Assembly: GCF_020252405.1 (NCBI RefSeq)
Contig: NZ_JADCDA010000027.1
Span: forward strand, 1-36,844
Source: Aestuariivirga sp.
GTDB lineage: Bacteria; Pseudomonadota; Alphaproteobacteria; Rhizobiales; Aestuariivirgaceae
Length of the DNA stretch: 36,844 bases
Direction of reading: 5' to 3'
In this document: positions 10,763 to 17,042 of the stretch, piece after piece
Layout: each line of letters starts with the position of its first letter
How positions within the stretch are numbered: position 1 is the first letter of the stretch
Notes under the pieces: model-generated
Databases searched by the model: none
What the model was told of the DNA's origin: nothing
The model's input: the letters and a program-made list of their open reading frames with translations, nothing else
Made by a program: the position numbers and the translations under genes

Positions 10763-11672
10763 GCAGCGCCTCGATTTCAGGCCGCGTCGGCATTGCCGGC
10801 GCGGTTCCGGGGCGGGTGACGGAGATGCCGGCGGCCGCGCAGCCGAAGCGGGCGGCGGCGGTTGGCTCCATGCCTTCGGCCAATGCCGCGGCGAAGGCGC
10901 CGACGAAGGCATCGCCAGCACCTGCTGTTTCCACCACTTTGCCGGCATTGAAGGACGCAATAAGCACCGAGACTTCGGCAGTGTGCAGCAGCGCGCCCCT
11001 TGCGCCCAGCGTGATGAGGGCGTTCTTCGCTCCCCTGGCGAGCAGCGCGTCTCCGGCCCTGCGGGCCTGTTCCTCAGTGGCCACGGGGAGGCCGGTGAGT
11101 GCCGCGGCTTCCGTCTCGTTGGGAATGACCCAGTCGCAGAGCGCGTAGAGATCGTCCGGCACGGGGGCGGCGGGGGCAGGGTTGAAGACGGTGATGACGC
11201 CCGCCGCGCGCGCGATCTCGAGGCCCCTTCGCGCCGCATCGATGGGCTGTTCGAGCTGGGTGACGAAGACCTTCGCGCCTTCGATGGCGCCGCGTGCGGC
11301 TTCGACGTGCTTCGGCGACAGGCCGCCTGCAGCCCCCGGCACCACAATGATGGCGTTCTCGCCCGTCTCGTCGCTGACGAAGATATAGGCGGCGCCGGTC
11401 GGCTCATCGGGGGCGATGGCCGCGTAGGGTGCGATGCCCTCGGCCTTCCAGGTGGCCAGTGCAACGTCGCCGAAGGCGTCCTGCCCCAGGCGCGAGATGA
11501 AGCTGACAGCGCCACCGGCGCGGGCCGCGGCCACGGCCTGGTTCGAGCCCTTGCCGCCCGGGCCCATCTTGAAGCCCGAGCCCATGAGGGTTTCGCCCAT
11601 CGTCGGCTGGCGGGAGGCCCTGAAGGCGAGATCGGCGACGAAGATGCCGAGGATGGCGATCCCTTGCTTCAT
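10752..11672 (-). CDS. rbsK: Ribokinase-like PfkB family sugar kinase
   Basis: 306 residues. The PfkB signatures are intact: GGKGSNQA (39-46) and ETAGAGDAF with the catalytic base Asp254. Together with the length and the GGKGSNQAVAAARAGG wording this is the ribokinase branch, which phosphorylates D-ribose at O5. It starts five bases after the FucU/RbsD gene, which converts between sugar anomers or ring forms and would supply the kinase substrate. No sugar transporter or regulator is beside them, so the sugar may come from nucleoside turnover; this is inference. Confidence 0.87.
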   Translation of the reverse strand: MKQGIAILGIFVADLAFRASRQPTMGETLMGSGFKMGPGGKGSNQAVAAARAGGAVSFISRLGQDAFGDVALATWKAEGIAPYAAIAPDEPTGAAYIFVSDETGENAIIVVPGAAGGLSPKHVEAARGAIEGAKVFVTQLEQPIDAARRGLEIARAAGVITVFNPAPAAPVPDDLYALCDWVIPNETEAAALTGLPVATEEQARRAGDALLARGAKNALITLGARGALLHTAEVSVLIASFNAGKVVETAGAGDAFVGAFAAALAEGMEPTAAARFGCAAAGISVTRPGTAPAMPTRPEIEALLRA

Positions 11673-11677
11673 CCTGT

Positions 11678-12130
11678 TCAGTCCTTCGGGGGGATCACGC
11701 CCTTCTTGAGGATGAAGCAGCCGTAGAAGCGCGTCTCGCCCGTCACGATCACGGCATAGGCGTTGCGCGCCTTCTCGTAGAAGGCGAAGCGCTCGACCGA
11801 GCCCATGGGCCAGGACTTGCCCTCGCGGCGGTCGATGACGGCCTGCACCTCCTGCTGGACGGGCGGGATCTCGCCGGGTTTGCCCACAATCTCCATGCGC
11901 TCGGCGGGGGTGTCGACGAAGCTGTCGAGCGGCATGACCGAGAGGATGGCGTCGATCGCTTCCGCCGCGGTGAGATTGTCCATGCGCAGCAGCTCGCCCG
12001 TCACCGTGTGGCGGGCCACCGAATCGGCGGGGAAGTTGGTGTCGGACACGATCAGGTCATCGCCATGGCCCATGGCGCGGAGACAGCGGATCACATCCGC
12101 GTTGAGGCGGTTGTCGAAGTTGCGCAGCAT
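11678..12130 (-). CDS. RbsD/FucU family sugar mutarotase (FucU-like)
   Basis: 150 residues. RbsD/FucU proteins are ring-shaped enzymes that speed anomer and pyran/furan exchange of ribose or L-fucose. The features seen are His22 (AMGHGDD) as catalytic His, SDTNFP (29-34), and the C-terminal AYAVIVTGETRFYGCFILKKG, which matches FucU more than RbsD. The partner is a ribokinase-like kinase five bases downstream, so ribose or a related sugar is plausible despite the FucU-like sequence. An AGGA site precedes the ATG. A REP-like element (12165-12210) lies in the leader region. Confidence 0.85.
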   Translation of the reverse strand: MLRNFDNRLNADVIRCLRAMGHGDDLIVSDTNFPADSVARHTVTGELLRMDNLTAAEAIDAILSVMPLDSFVDTPAERMEIVGKPGEIPPVQQEVQAVIDRREGKSWPMGSVERFAFYEKARNAYAVIVTGETRFYGCFILKKGVIPPKD

Positions 12131-12164
12131 CGCTTGGTCCTCCCGGGTTTTGCAGCGAGGCTAA

Positions 12165-12210
12165 AGCATGATCCGCAAAAGTGGAACCGCTTTCGCGATG
12201 AGATCATGCA
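12165..12210. repeat. Palindromic REP-like element, copy 2 (single module)
   Basis: AGCATGATCCGCAAAAGTGG begins a palindrome ending GAGATCATGCA; it is the inverted second module of the element at 9896-9943. It lies between the FucU gene start and the end of the MaoC gene, and would fold in the RNA read through either. Confidence 0.8.
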
Positions 12211-12251
12211 CAAGCATGCGCCAGAGGGGCCGCCTCAGGAATCAGGAAGGC

Positions 12252-12692
12252 TCAGCGGCCCTCGGGCTTGCCCGGCACTTTGACCAGCGCCTCGCCTTCG
12301 AGCACCAGCGTGCCGCCCACCGTGCAGCGGCAGGCGAGCCTCACCCGGCGGCCCTTTTGGGCGAGTTCGACCACCTCGACCGAGGCCTCCACCATGTCGC
12401 CGATCCTCACCGGCGCCTTGAAGTTCAGCGTCTGGGACAGATAGACCGCGCCGGGACCCGGCAGCCTCGTTCCGATCACCGCCGAAATCAGACTCGCCGT
12501 GTAGAGGCCATGCGCGATCCGGCCGCCGAAGGGAGTGCGGGCGGCGAAATGCTCGGACAGGTGGATGGGATTGCGGTCGCCGGAAATCTCGGCAAAGCCC
12601 ACAACGTCGGAGGATTTGACCTCCTTGACATAGGTCTCGGTCATGCCGGGGGCCAGGTCTTCGAAATAAAGGGTCTGGCTGGGGGGCAGCAT
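12252..12692 (-). CDS. MaoC-like (R)-specific enoyl-CoA hydratase family protein
   Basis: 146 residues, single hot-dog fold. The MaoC hydratase motif is present: FAEISGDRNPIHLSEHFA supplies the catalytic Asp and His, followed by FGGRIAHGLYTASLISAVIG. Members hydrate trans-2-enoyl-CoA to (R)-3-hydroxyacyl-CoA, feeding polyhydroxyalkanoate or fatty-acid routes. The open frame extends to 12779, but the conserved protein starts at MLPPSQTLYFEDL, seven bases after the stop of the small membrane protein, so that ATG is chosen. The acyl substrate cannot be told from sequence. Confidence 0.88.
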   Translation of the reverse strand: MLPPSQTLYFEDLAPGMTETYVKEVKSSDVVGFAEISGDRNPIHLSEHFAARTPFGGRIAHGLYTASLISAVIGTRLPGPGAVYLSQTLNFKAPVRIGDMVEASVEVVELAQKGRRVRLACRCTVGGTLVLEGEALVKVPGKPEGR

Positions 12693-12699
12693 CGGGGCC

Positions 12700-12933
12700 T
12701 CAGTATCTGGGTGCGCGGCCGGTCTGGATGCCATACAGGTTGGCCAAATGCACCAGAGCCAAAAGTCCGATGAATCCAAAGATCAGAAGGACGGGGGTGG
12801 TGGGGATCAGGCGCGGCGTGAGGCTTTTCCGCGGGCGCCGCTCCAGCCAGGCGAGGAAGCCCACGACGGCGGCGCAGGCAAGAAAGATGGCGAGCGTGAC
12901 GGCGAATTCGGAATTGGCGAAGAGATCGAACAT
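12700..12933 (-). CDS. Small two-helix membrane protein, function unknown
   Basis: 77 residues with two hydrophobic helices: about residues 11-29 (AVTLAIFLACAAVVGFLAW) and 48-68 (PVLLIFGFIGLLALVHLANL), linked by a basic loop LERRPRKSL. This wording, ending LANLYGIQTGR, recurs in short uncharacterised alphaproteobacterial proteins as far as I recall. It begins at ATG 12933; the longer frame from 12999 crosses the likely promoter. It is seven bases upstream of the MaoC gene, so probably co-transcribed, and divergent from rpmJ. Confidence 0.7.
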   Translation of the reverse strand: MFDLFANSEFAVTLAIFLACAAVVGFLAWLERRPRKSLTPRLIPTTPVLLIFGFIGLLALVHLANLYGIQTGRAPRY

Positions 12934-13056
12934 GGAGAGATAACGGGCAGGGCCGGATTGGTTGACAGGTCTGGGTGACCCCGCTAATGAACCCGCCAAT
13001 GTTCAACAGGCGGACCGGGGCCGGGCTCCTTCTGCCTGACTTATCAGGTGAAGTCC

Positions 13057-13182
13057 ATGAAAGTCCGCAATTCGCTCAAGTCCCTTCTGAAGCGCCACCG
13101 CGACAACCGCATGGTGCGCCGCAAGGGCCGCGTCTATATCATCAACAAGACCAATCCGCGCTTCAAGGCGCGCCAGGGCTGA
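13057..13182 (+). CDS. rpmJ: 50S ribosomal protein L36
   Basis: A complete 41-residue L36 beginning [20 protein letters not shown] and ending [13 protein letters not shown]. It binds 23S rRNA in the large subunit. It lacks all the zinc-binding Cys/His of the classic form, so it is the C-minus type that is normal in alphaproteobacteria, and does not depend on zinc. A leader of about 120 bases separates it from the divergent membrane-protein gene and a terminator hairpin follows at 13209. Confidence 0.96.
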   Translation: MKVRNSLKSLLKRHRDNRMVRRKGRVYIINKTNPRFKARQG

Positions 13183-13208
13183 GCACGGCCGGTTGCCAGT
13201 TTTGTGAA

Positions 13209-13244
13209 CGCCGTGGACGGAATACCGCCCACGGCGCTCTTTTT
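13209..13244 (+). terminator. Rho-independent terminator after rpmJ
   Basis: Arms CGCCGTGG (13209-13216) and CCACGGCG (13229-13236) with a 12-base loop, followed by CTCTTTTT. It ends the rpmJ transcript and separates it from the TPR gene at 13277. Confidence 0.85.
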
Positions 13245-13276
13245 GTTGCCATGAAATGCGGTGTAGACTGAACGCT

Positions 13277-13870
13277 ATGCGGGGTCCGTTCGCCATTCTT
13301 GCCCTTCTTGCCCTCACCTCCGGCGCTCTGGCGGAGGATGCCCCCGCTCCGGCCGGGGCGCCGCCTGCCGCGGCGAAGGCGCTCAAGCCCGCCGAACAGC
13401 GGGCCGACCAGCTTGACCTGCTGTTTGCCCAGCTGCGCAAGCCCGGCATTGAGGCTGACACGGTGGAGGAGAAAATCTGGGCCCTGTGGGGCGCGTCCGA
13501 TTCGCCCACCGCCGAAGTGCTGCTGACCCAGTCCACGGTCGCCATCGCCGACGGTGCGCCCGCCGAGGCGCTGTCGATCCTCAACCGGCTGATCGGCGCC
13601 AACCCGGATTTCGCCGAGGCCTGGAACAAGCGCGCCACCCTCTATTTCATGATGAAGAAGGACGATCTGGCGCTCGCCGACATCGCGCATGTGCTGGAGC
13701 TCGAACCCCGCCACTTCGGGGCGCTGGCGGGCAAGGGCATGATCCTCTTACGCCAGAAGAAATATTCCGCCGCCCGCGAGGCTTACGAAGAAGCCCTGGC
13801 GGTGAACCCGACGCTCGACGACGTGAAGGCGGCGTTGAAGAAGCTGGACCGGGTGGAGCAGGGGATATGA
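13277..13870 (+). CDS. Secreted tetratricopeptide-repeat protein
   Basis: 197 residues. A signal peptide is clear (MRGPFAILALLALTSGALA, cut near LAEDA), then a Pro/Ala linker, and then at least three TPR-like helix pairs: about residues 85-118 (APAEALSILNRLIGANPDFAEAW), 119-152 and 153-190 (KKYSAAREAYEEALAVNPTL). It is probably a periplasmic scaffold for protein contacts; the partner is unknown. The ATG at 13277 is preferred over an upstream alternative because the signal sequence starts there. It comes right after the rpmJ terminator. Confidence 0.85.
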   Translation: MRGPFAILALLALTSGALAEDAPAPAGAPPAAAKALKPAEQRADQLDLLFAQLRKPGIEADTVEEKIWALWGASDSPTAEVLLTQSTVAIADGAPAEALSILNRLIGANPDFAEAWNKRATLYFMMKKDDLALADIAHVLELEPRHFGALAGKGMILLRQKKYSAAREAYEEALAVNPTLDDVKAALKKLDRVEQGI

Positions 13871-13998
13871 GCAATCAGCTTTCCTGCCGGGGCCTACCAG
13901 TTCGCCGTCGGCAAAAGCGAAGAAGCTGAGGATGCCGGGGCCGAACAGCCGCGCGAGACGGAAAACGGGATGTGGAATTCAAACGCGGGCCGTCAGCT
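13867..13998 (+). other. Short stretch with weak coding character, possibly a gene remnant
   Basis: An ATG overlaps the TPR stop (ATGA at 13867-13870) but its frame closes after 20 codons. Another frame through the same bases stays open to a stop at about 14000 and reads like protein (PAGAYQFAVGKSEEAEDAGA, then EQPRETENG). This could be the tail of a lost gene or a frame-shifted continuation. I do not recognise it. Confidence 0.25.
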
Positions 13999-15408
13999 GA
14001 CGTAGGCAATCCGCAGCATGTTGGTGGCGCCCGGCGTGCCCAGCGGCAGGCCGGCGGTAATGATGATGCGCTGACCGGCCTCGGCGAATCCTTCGGCTTG
14101 CGCGATGCCGGTGGCGCGCGTCACCATGTCGTCGAGGTCGTGGGCATCTTCCGTCAGCACGCAGTGCAGGCCCCAGGCCAGCGCCAGGCGGCGGGCCGTG
14201 GTGGCAATCGGCGTCAAGGCAATGATCGGCGTGTCCGGCCGCTCGCGCGACATGCGCAGGCCCGTCGAACCGGACCCGGTATAACAGACGATGGCGGAGA
14301 GCTTGAGCGTCTCCGAGATCGAGCGCGCGGCGCTTGAGATCGCATCCGCACTCGTCGGCTGGGGCTCGGTGCGCTGGGCGGTGATGATGCCGCGGTAGAG
14401 CTGGTCGCGCTCCACCGCCTGGGCGATGCGGTCCATGGTGGCGACCGCCTTGTCGGGCCAGGCGCCGGTGGCGCTTTCGGCCGAGAGCATGATGGCGTCC
14501 GCACCTTCATAGACGGCGGTGGCCACGTCGGAGACCTCGGCCCTGGTCGGCACAGGTTCGACGATCATCGACTCGAGCATCTGGGTGGCGACGATCACCG
14601 GCTTGCCGACGCGCCGTGCCGCGCGGGTGATCTGCTTCTGCTTGGCCGGCACGGTTTCGAGCGGCAGTTCGACGCCCAAATCGCCGCGGGCAACCATCAG
14701 GCCGTCGGCGATTTCGAGGATCTCGTCCAGCACCGTCAGGGCCGCGGGCTTCTCGATCTTGGCCATGACGCCCGCGCGGCCGGCGATGAGCTTTCGCGCC
14801 TCGGCCACGTCATCGGCGCGCTGCACGAAGGACAGCGCGATCCAATCGACGCCGGCGCTGGCCGCGGCTTCGAGGTCCGCGCGGTCTTTCTCGGTGAGGG
14901 CAGGGATGGGGATCACCGTGTCGGGCAGGTTCACGCCCTTGCGGTCGGAGATGACGCCGCCGAAGATCACCTTCGTCGTCAGCTTTGTGGGTTCCGCCCT
15001 GACGATTTCGACGCGCAGGCGGCCGTCGTTGAGGAGGAGATTGTCGCCCACCTGCGCCGAGGCGAAGATTTCCGGATGCGGCAGGTGCACGCGCGTAGCG
15101 TCACCCGGTGTCTTGTCGGTGTCGAAGACGAAGATGTCGTCCGGATTGATCCTGGCTTCCTTGGCGGCGAAGGCGCCGATGCGGATCTTGGGGCCCTGCA
15201 GGTCGGCGAGGATGCCGATCGGCCGCTTCAGCCGCGCCTCGACGGCGCGGATGTCGCGGTGGAGCTGGCGCAGCAGGTCGTGCTGGGTGTGGCTCATGTT
15301 GATGCGGAACACGTCCACGCCGGCGCGGAACAGCTTTTCCAGCATTCCGGGCGATGATGACGCGGGCCCCAGCGTCGCCACGATCTTAACGTTGCGGTTA
15401 CGGCGCAT
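13993..15408 (-). CDS. pyk: Pyruvate kinase
   Basis: 471 residues, the usual length. Pyruvate kinase makes pyruvate and ATP from phosphoenolpyruvate and ADP in the last step of glycolysis/Entner-Doudoroff. Seen in order: NVKIVATLGPASSS, FRINMSH, the active-site lysine in MAKIEKPAAL, GDLGVELPLETVPAKQK, and the signature VIVATQMLESMI. The C-terminal domain includes GSTGLRMSRERPDTPIIALT. The ATG shares one base with the stop of the DUF1036 gene (TAATG), so translation of the two is probably coupled. A longer open frame extends upstream but lies inside DUF1036. Confidence 0.96.
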   Translation of the reverse strand: MRRNRNVKIVATLGPASSSPGMLEKLFRAGVDVFRINMSHTQHDLLRQLHRDIRAVEARLKRPIGILADLQGPKIRIGAFAAKEARINPDDIFVFDTDKTPGDATRVHLPHPEIFASAQVGDNLLLNDGRLRVEIVRAEPTKLTTKVIFGGVISDRKGVNLPDTVIPIPALTEKDRADLEAAASAGVDWIALSFVQRADDVAEARKLIAGRAGVMAKIEKPAALTVLDEILEIADGLMVARGDLGVELPLETVPAKQKQITRAARRVGKPVIVATQMLESMIVEPVPTRAEVSDVATAVYEGADAIMLSAESATGAWPDKAVATMDRIAQAVERDQLYRGIITAQRTEPQPTSADAISSAARSISETLKLSAIVCYTGSGSTGLRMSRERPDTPIIALTPIATTARRLALAWGLHCVLTEDAHDLDDMVTRATGIAQAEGFAEAGQRIIITAGLPLGTPGATNMLRIAYVS

Positions 15409-15836
15409 TATTGACCTTGCGTGGTCTTGTCGCCGGAAAGCGAGACGGTCCAGTCCTTTTCCTCGCGCGTGTCGACCTCGAAGAAGCCGGTCTTGGTGTA
15501 GCCCTGGCTTTCGCAATCCGCGATGCCGCGAATGGTGAAGACCTTGGTATTCGTGCACATCATCGACTTGCCGCCCCACGAGCCGCCCTTGTCGCGGTCG
15601 ATGGCAAACACGTAATAATAGCGGGCGATGAGGTCTCCCTTAAGCAGGGGCGTGCATTTCTGCGGCGCGATGGTCCACCAGCCCTCGGTGGCCCAGCCCT
15701 TATTGTCCTTGTAGCCCATGGCGACGTTGACGGTGCTTTCGGTGTTGTTGCAGACCTTGAGATCGGCCTGCGCCGGGGCGGCCGTCAAGCCTGCCACTAT
15801 CAATGCGCCTGCCGCCAGCGCCGTGTTGCGGAGCAT
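15408..15836 (-). CDS. DUF1036 family secreted protein
   Basis: 142 residues from the ATG at 15836, which has GGAGG seven bases upstream; a second candidate at 15872 (AGGAAAG site) would add 12 residues. The signal peptide is good (LRNTALAAGALIVAGLTAAPAQA/D). The mature part holds the DUF1036 pattern: DLKVCNNT, SEGWW-like TEGWWTIAPQKC, YYYVFAIDR and FTIRGIADCESQGY, with four cysteines that could form disulfides in the periplasm. Biochemical function is unknown. It is directly upstream of pyk with overlapping codons, and this pairing is common in Hyphomicrobiales. Confidence 0.9.
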   Translation of the reverse strand: MLRNTALAAGALIVAGLTAAPAQADLKVCNNTESTVNVAMGYKDNKGWATEGWWTIAPQKCTPLLKGDLIARYYYVFAIDRDKGGSWGGKSMMCTNTKVFTIRGIADCESQGYTKTGFFEVDTREEKDWTVSLSGDKTTQGQ

Positions 15837-15980
15837 CCTGCCGCCTCCGGAAAAGTTCAGCGAATCTGTCATAGCTTTCCTATCTCGCTTAGGCCGCGTC
15901 AACGTGGCAGGCAGAAGCCCGCCAATTTCAGCGGCGCAACCTGGTGACTGAGGAATTAACCTCAACGATATGCCCCGTCC

Positions 15981-16373
15981 ATGACAAAGATTTCGCCTGG
16001 AGAAGCGTACGAAATTGTGGCGGGCGACAGCCGGACGGGGCTGAGTCTGCCCTTGCGGCCACGCCCCGAATGCGGCTCCGCCGGAATACGCCTGCCTGGC
16101 GCATGTTCCGATCGGGTGGAATCACCTGGCCGGAACATGCGCCAGATCATATGCTTGAGCATGATCTTGTCCCGAAATCGGTTCCGCTTCTGCGGATCAT
16201 GCTCTATAAGGCGACATGCTCACCAGTCATGGCGCCGTCCCGGCCTGCCGCACGCCCTGATCGGGATCCGGCGGATCCTGACCGTTGGCAAAACAGGTGT
16301 GGACGAGTGGGCGGAACGTCTGGCCCGGGTGATCGAACCGATTATGAAGGACCTCCGGCGCGATCCGGACTGA
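15981..16373 (+). pseudogene. N-formylglutamate amidohydrolase (HutG-like), internally deleted and frameshifted
   Basis: Both ends of the gene are readable. The 5' part reads TKISPGEAYEIVAGDSRTGL, then, after a one-base shift near 16051, CGHAPNAAPPEYA, which matches the family's GLLLxCDHASNALPPEYG. The 3' part (16242-16373) reads LPHALIGIRRIL, then TGVDEWAERLARVIEPI, matching the family C-terminus (ALIEIRQDLI...W..rLa..L). The middle (roughly 180 codons, holding most metal-site residues) is missing and replaced by the palindromic element at 16101-16205. The active enzyme would release formate from N-formylglutamate in histidine breakdown. The order DUF1036, this gene, DUF1244, DUF2312 is, to my knowledge, the usual rhizobial order, so this is decay in place. 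Confidence 0.75.
16101..16205. repeat. Palindromic REP-like element, copy 3, inside the amidohydrolase remnant
   Basis: First module has arms GCATGTTCCG (16101-16110) and CGGAACATGC (16131-16140); the second runs from about 16155 (GAGCATGATC) to 16203 (GATCATGCTC) with the core CCGAAATCGG nearby. The order and spacing of modules match copy 1 at 9838-9943. It sits exactly at the junction where the amidohydrolase gene lost its centre. Confidence 0.88.
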
Positions 16374-16389
16374 CGAGGGCATTCAGACC

Positions 16390-16689
16390 ATGACCATCGA
16401 CGACAAGACCAGGACAGAACTCGAGGCCGCCGCCTTCCGGCGGCTGCTGGAGCATCTGCGCCAACGCACCGATGTGCAGAACATCGACCTGATGAATCTG
16501 GCGGGCTTCTGCCGCAACTGTCTGTCCAACTGGTTCGAGGACGCGGCGAAGGCGAAGGATGTTGCCGTGACGCGCGAGGAGGCGCGGACCATGGTCTATG
16601 GCATGCCCTATGATGAGTGGAAAGCAAGGCACCAGGCCGCCGCCGGCGAAGACCAGAGGGCGAAATTCGCCCAGTCCCACAAGCACTGA
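16390..16689 (+). CDS. DUF1244 family protein
   Basis: 99 residues of the DUF1244 fold, a small alphaproteobacterial helical family. Seen: [20 protein letters not shown], the conserved [11 protein letters not shown] with Cys41 and Cys44, and [14 protein letters not shown]. The pair of cysteines suggests metal or redox chemistry, but no function is established. It starts 16 bases after the remnant's stop and 16 bases before gapR, so it may now rely on whatever promoter remains in the disrupted gene. Confidence 0.9.
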   Translation: MTIDDKTRTELEAAAFRRLLEHLRQRTDVQNIDLMNLAGFCRNCLSNWFEDAAKAKDVAVTREEARTMVYGMPYDEWKARHQAAAGEDQRAKFAQSHKH

Positions 16690-16705
16690 TCCGGGAGCGC
16701 CAGAC

Positions 16706-16972
16706 ATGAACAAGACGACATTCGCCCATGGTCAGCTCAAATCCATCGTCGAGCGCATCGAGCGCCTCGAGGAGGAGAAGAAAACCATCGCCGGCGACAT
16801 CAAGGAAGTCTATGCCGAGGCCAAGGCCAATGGCTTCGACATCAAGATTCTGCGCAAGGTGATCAGCCTGCGCAAGAAGGACGCCGCCGAGCGCGAGGAG
16901 GAGGAATCGATGCTTGACGTCTACCTCGCCGCGCTGGGCATGATCCCCGGCGACAGCGAGGAGGCGGCCTGA
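16706..16972 (+). CDS. gapR: GapR family nucleoid-associated protein (DUF2312)
   Basis: 88 residues. GapR proteins form a clamp around overtwisted DNA ahead of moving polymerases and replication forks and stimulate topoisomerases; they are essential in Caulobacter. The family wording is intact: [40 protein letters not shown] and the basic [16 protein letters not shown], ending with a short acidic tail. The longer open frame from 16598 overlaps DUF1244 and is not used. A strong terminator follows at 16994. Confidence 0.95.
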   Translation: MNKTTFAHGQLKSIVERIERLEEEKKTIAGDIKEVYAEAKANGFDIKILRKVISLRKKDAAEREEEESMLDVYLAALGMIPGDSEEAA

Positions 16973-16993
16973 TCCGGTTGCGCCAGAACACGC

Positions 16994-17022
16994 AAAAGGG
17001 CCGCCCGGCGGGCGGCCCTTTT
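16994..17022 (+). terminator. Strong rho-independent terminator after gapR
   Basis: Perfect 13-base arms AAAAGGGCCGCCC (16994-17006) and GGGCGGCCCTTTT (17010-17022) around the loop GGC. The symmetry means it can also stop transcripts of the opposite strand; the DUF882 gene ends on the other side at 17043, so it probably serves both convergent genes. Confidence 0.93.
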
Positions 17023-17042
17023 CGCATGGGGTGGGACGCAGC

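Noticed and set aside
10284..11726. A 480-codon plus-strand frame across the hypothetical gene and ribokinase
   Set aside because: Arg/Ala-rich wording typical of off-frame translation; it spans two convergent genes.
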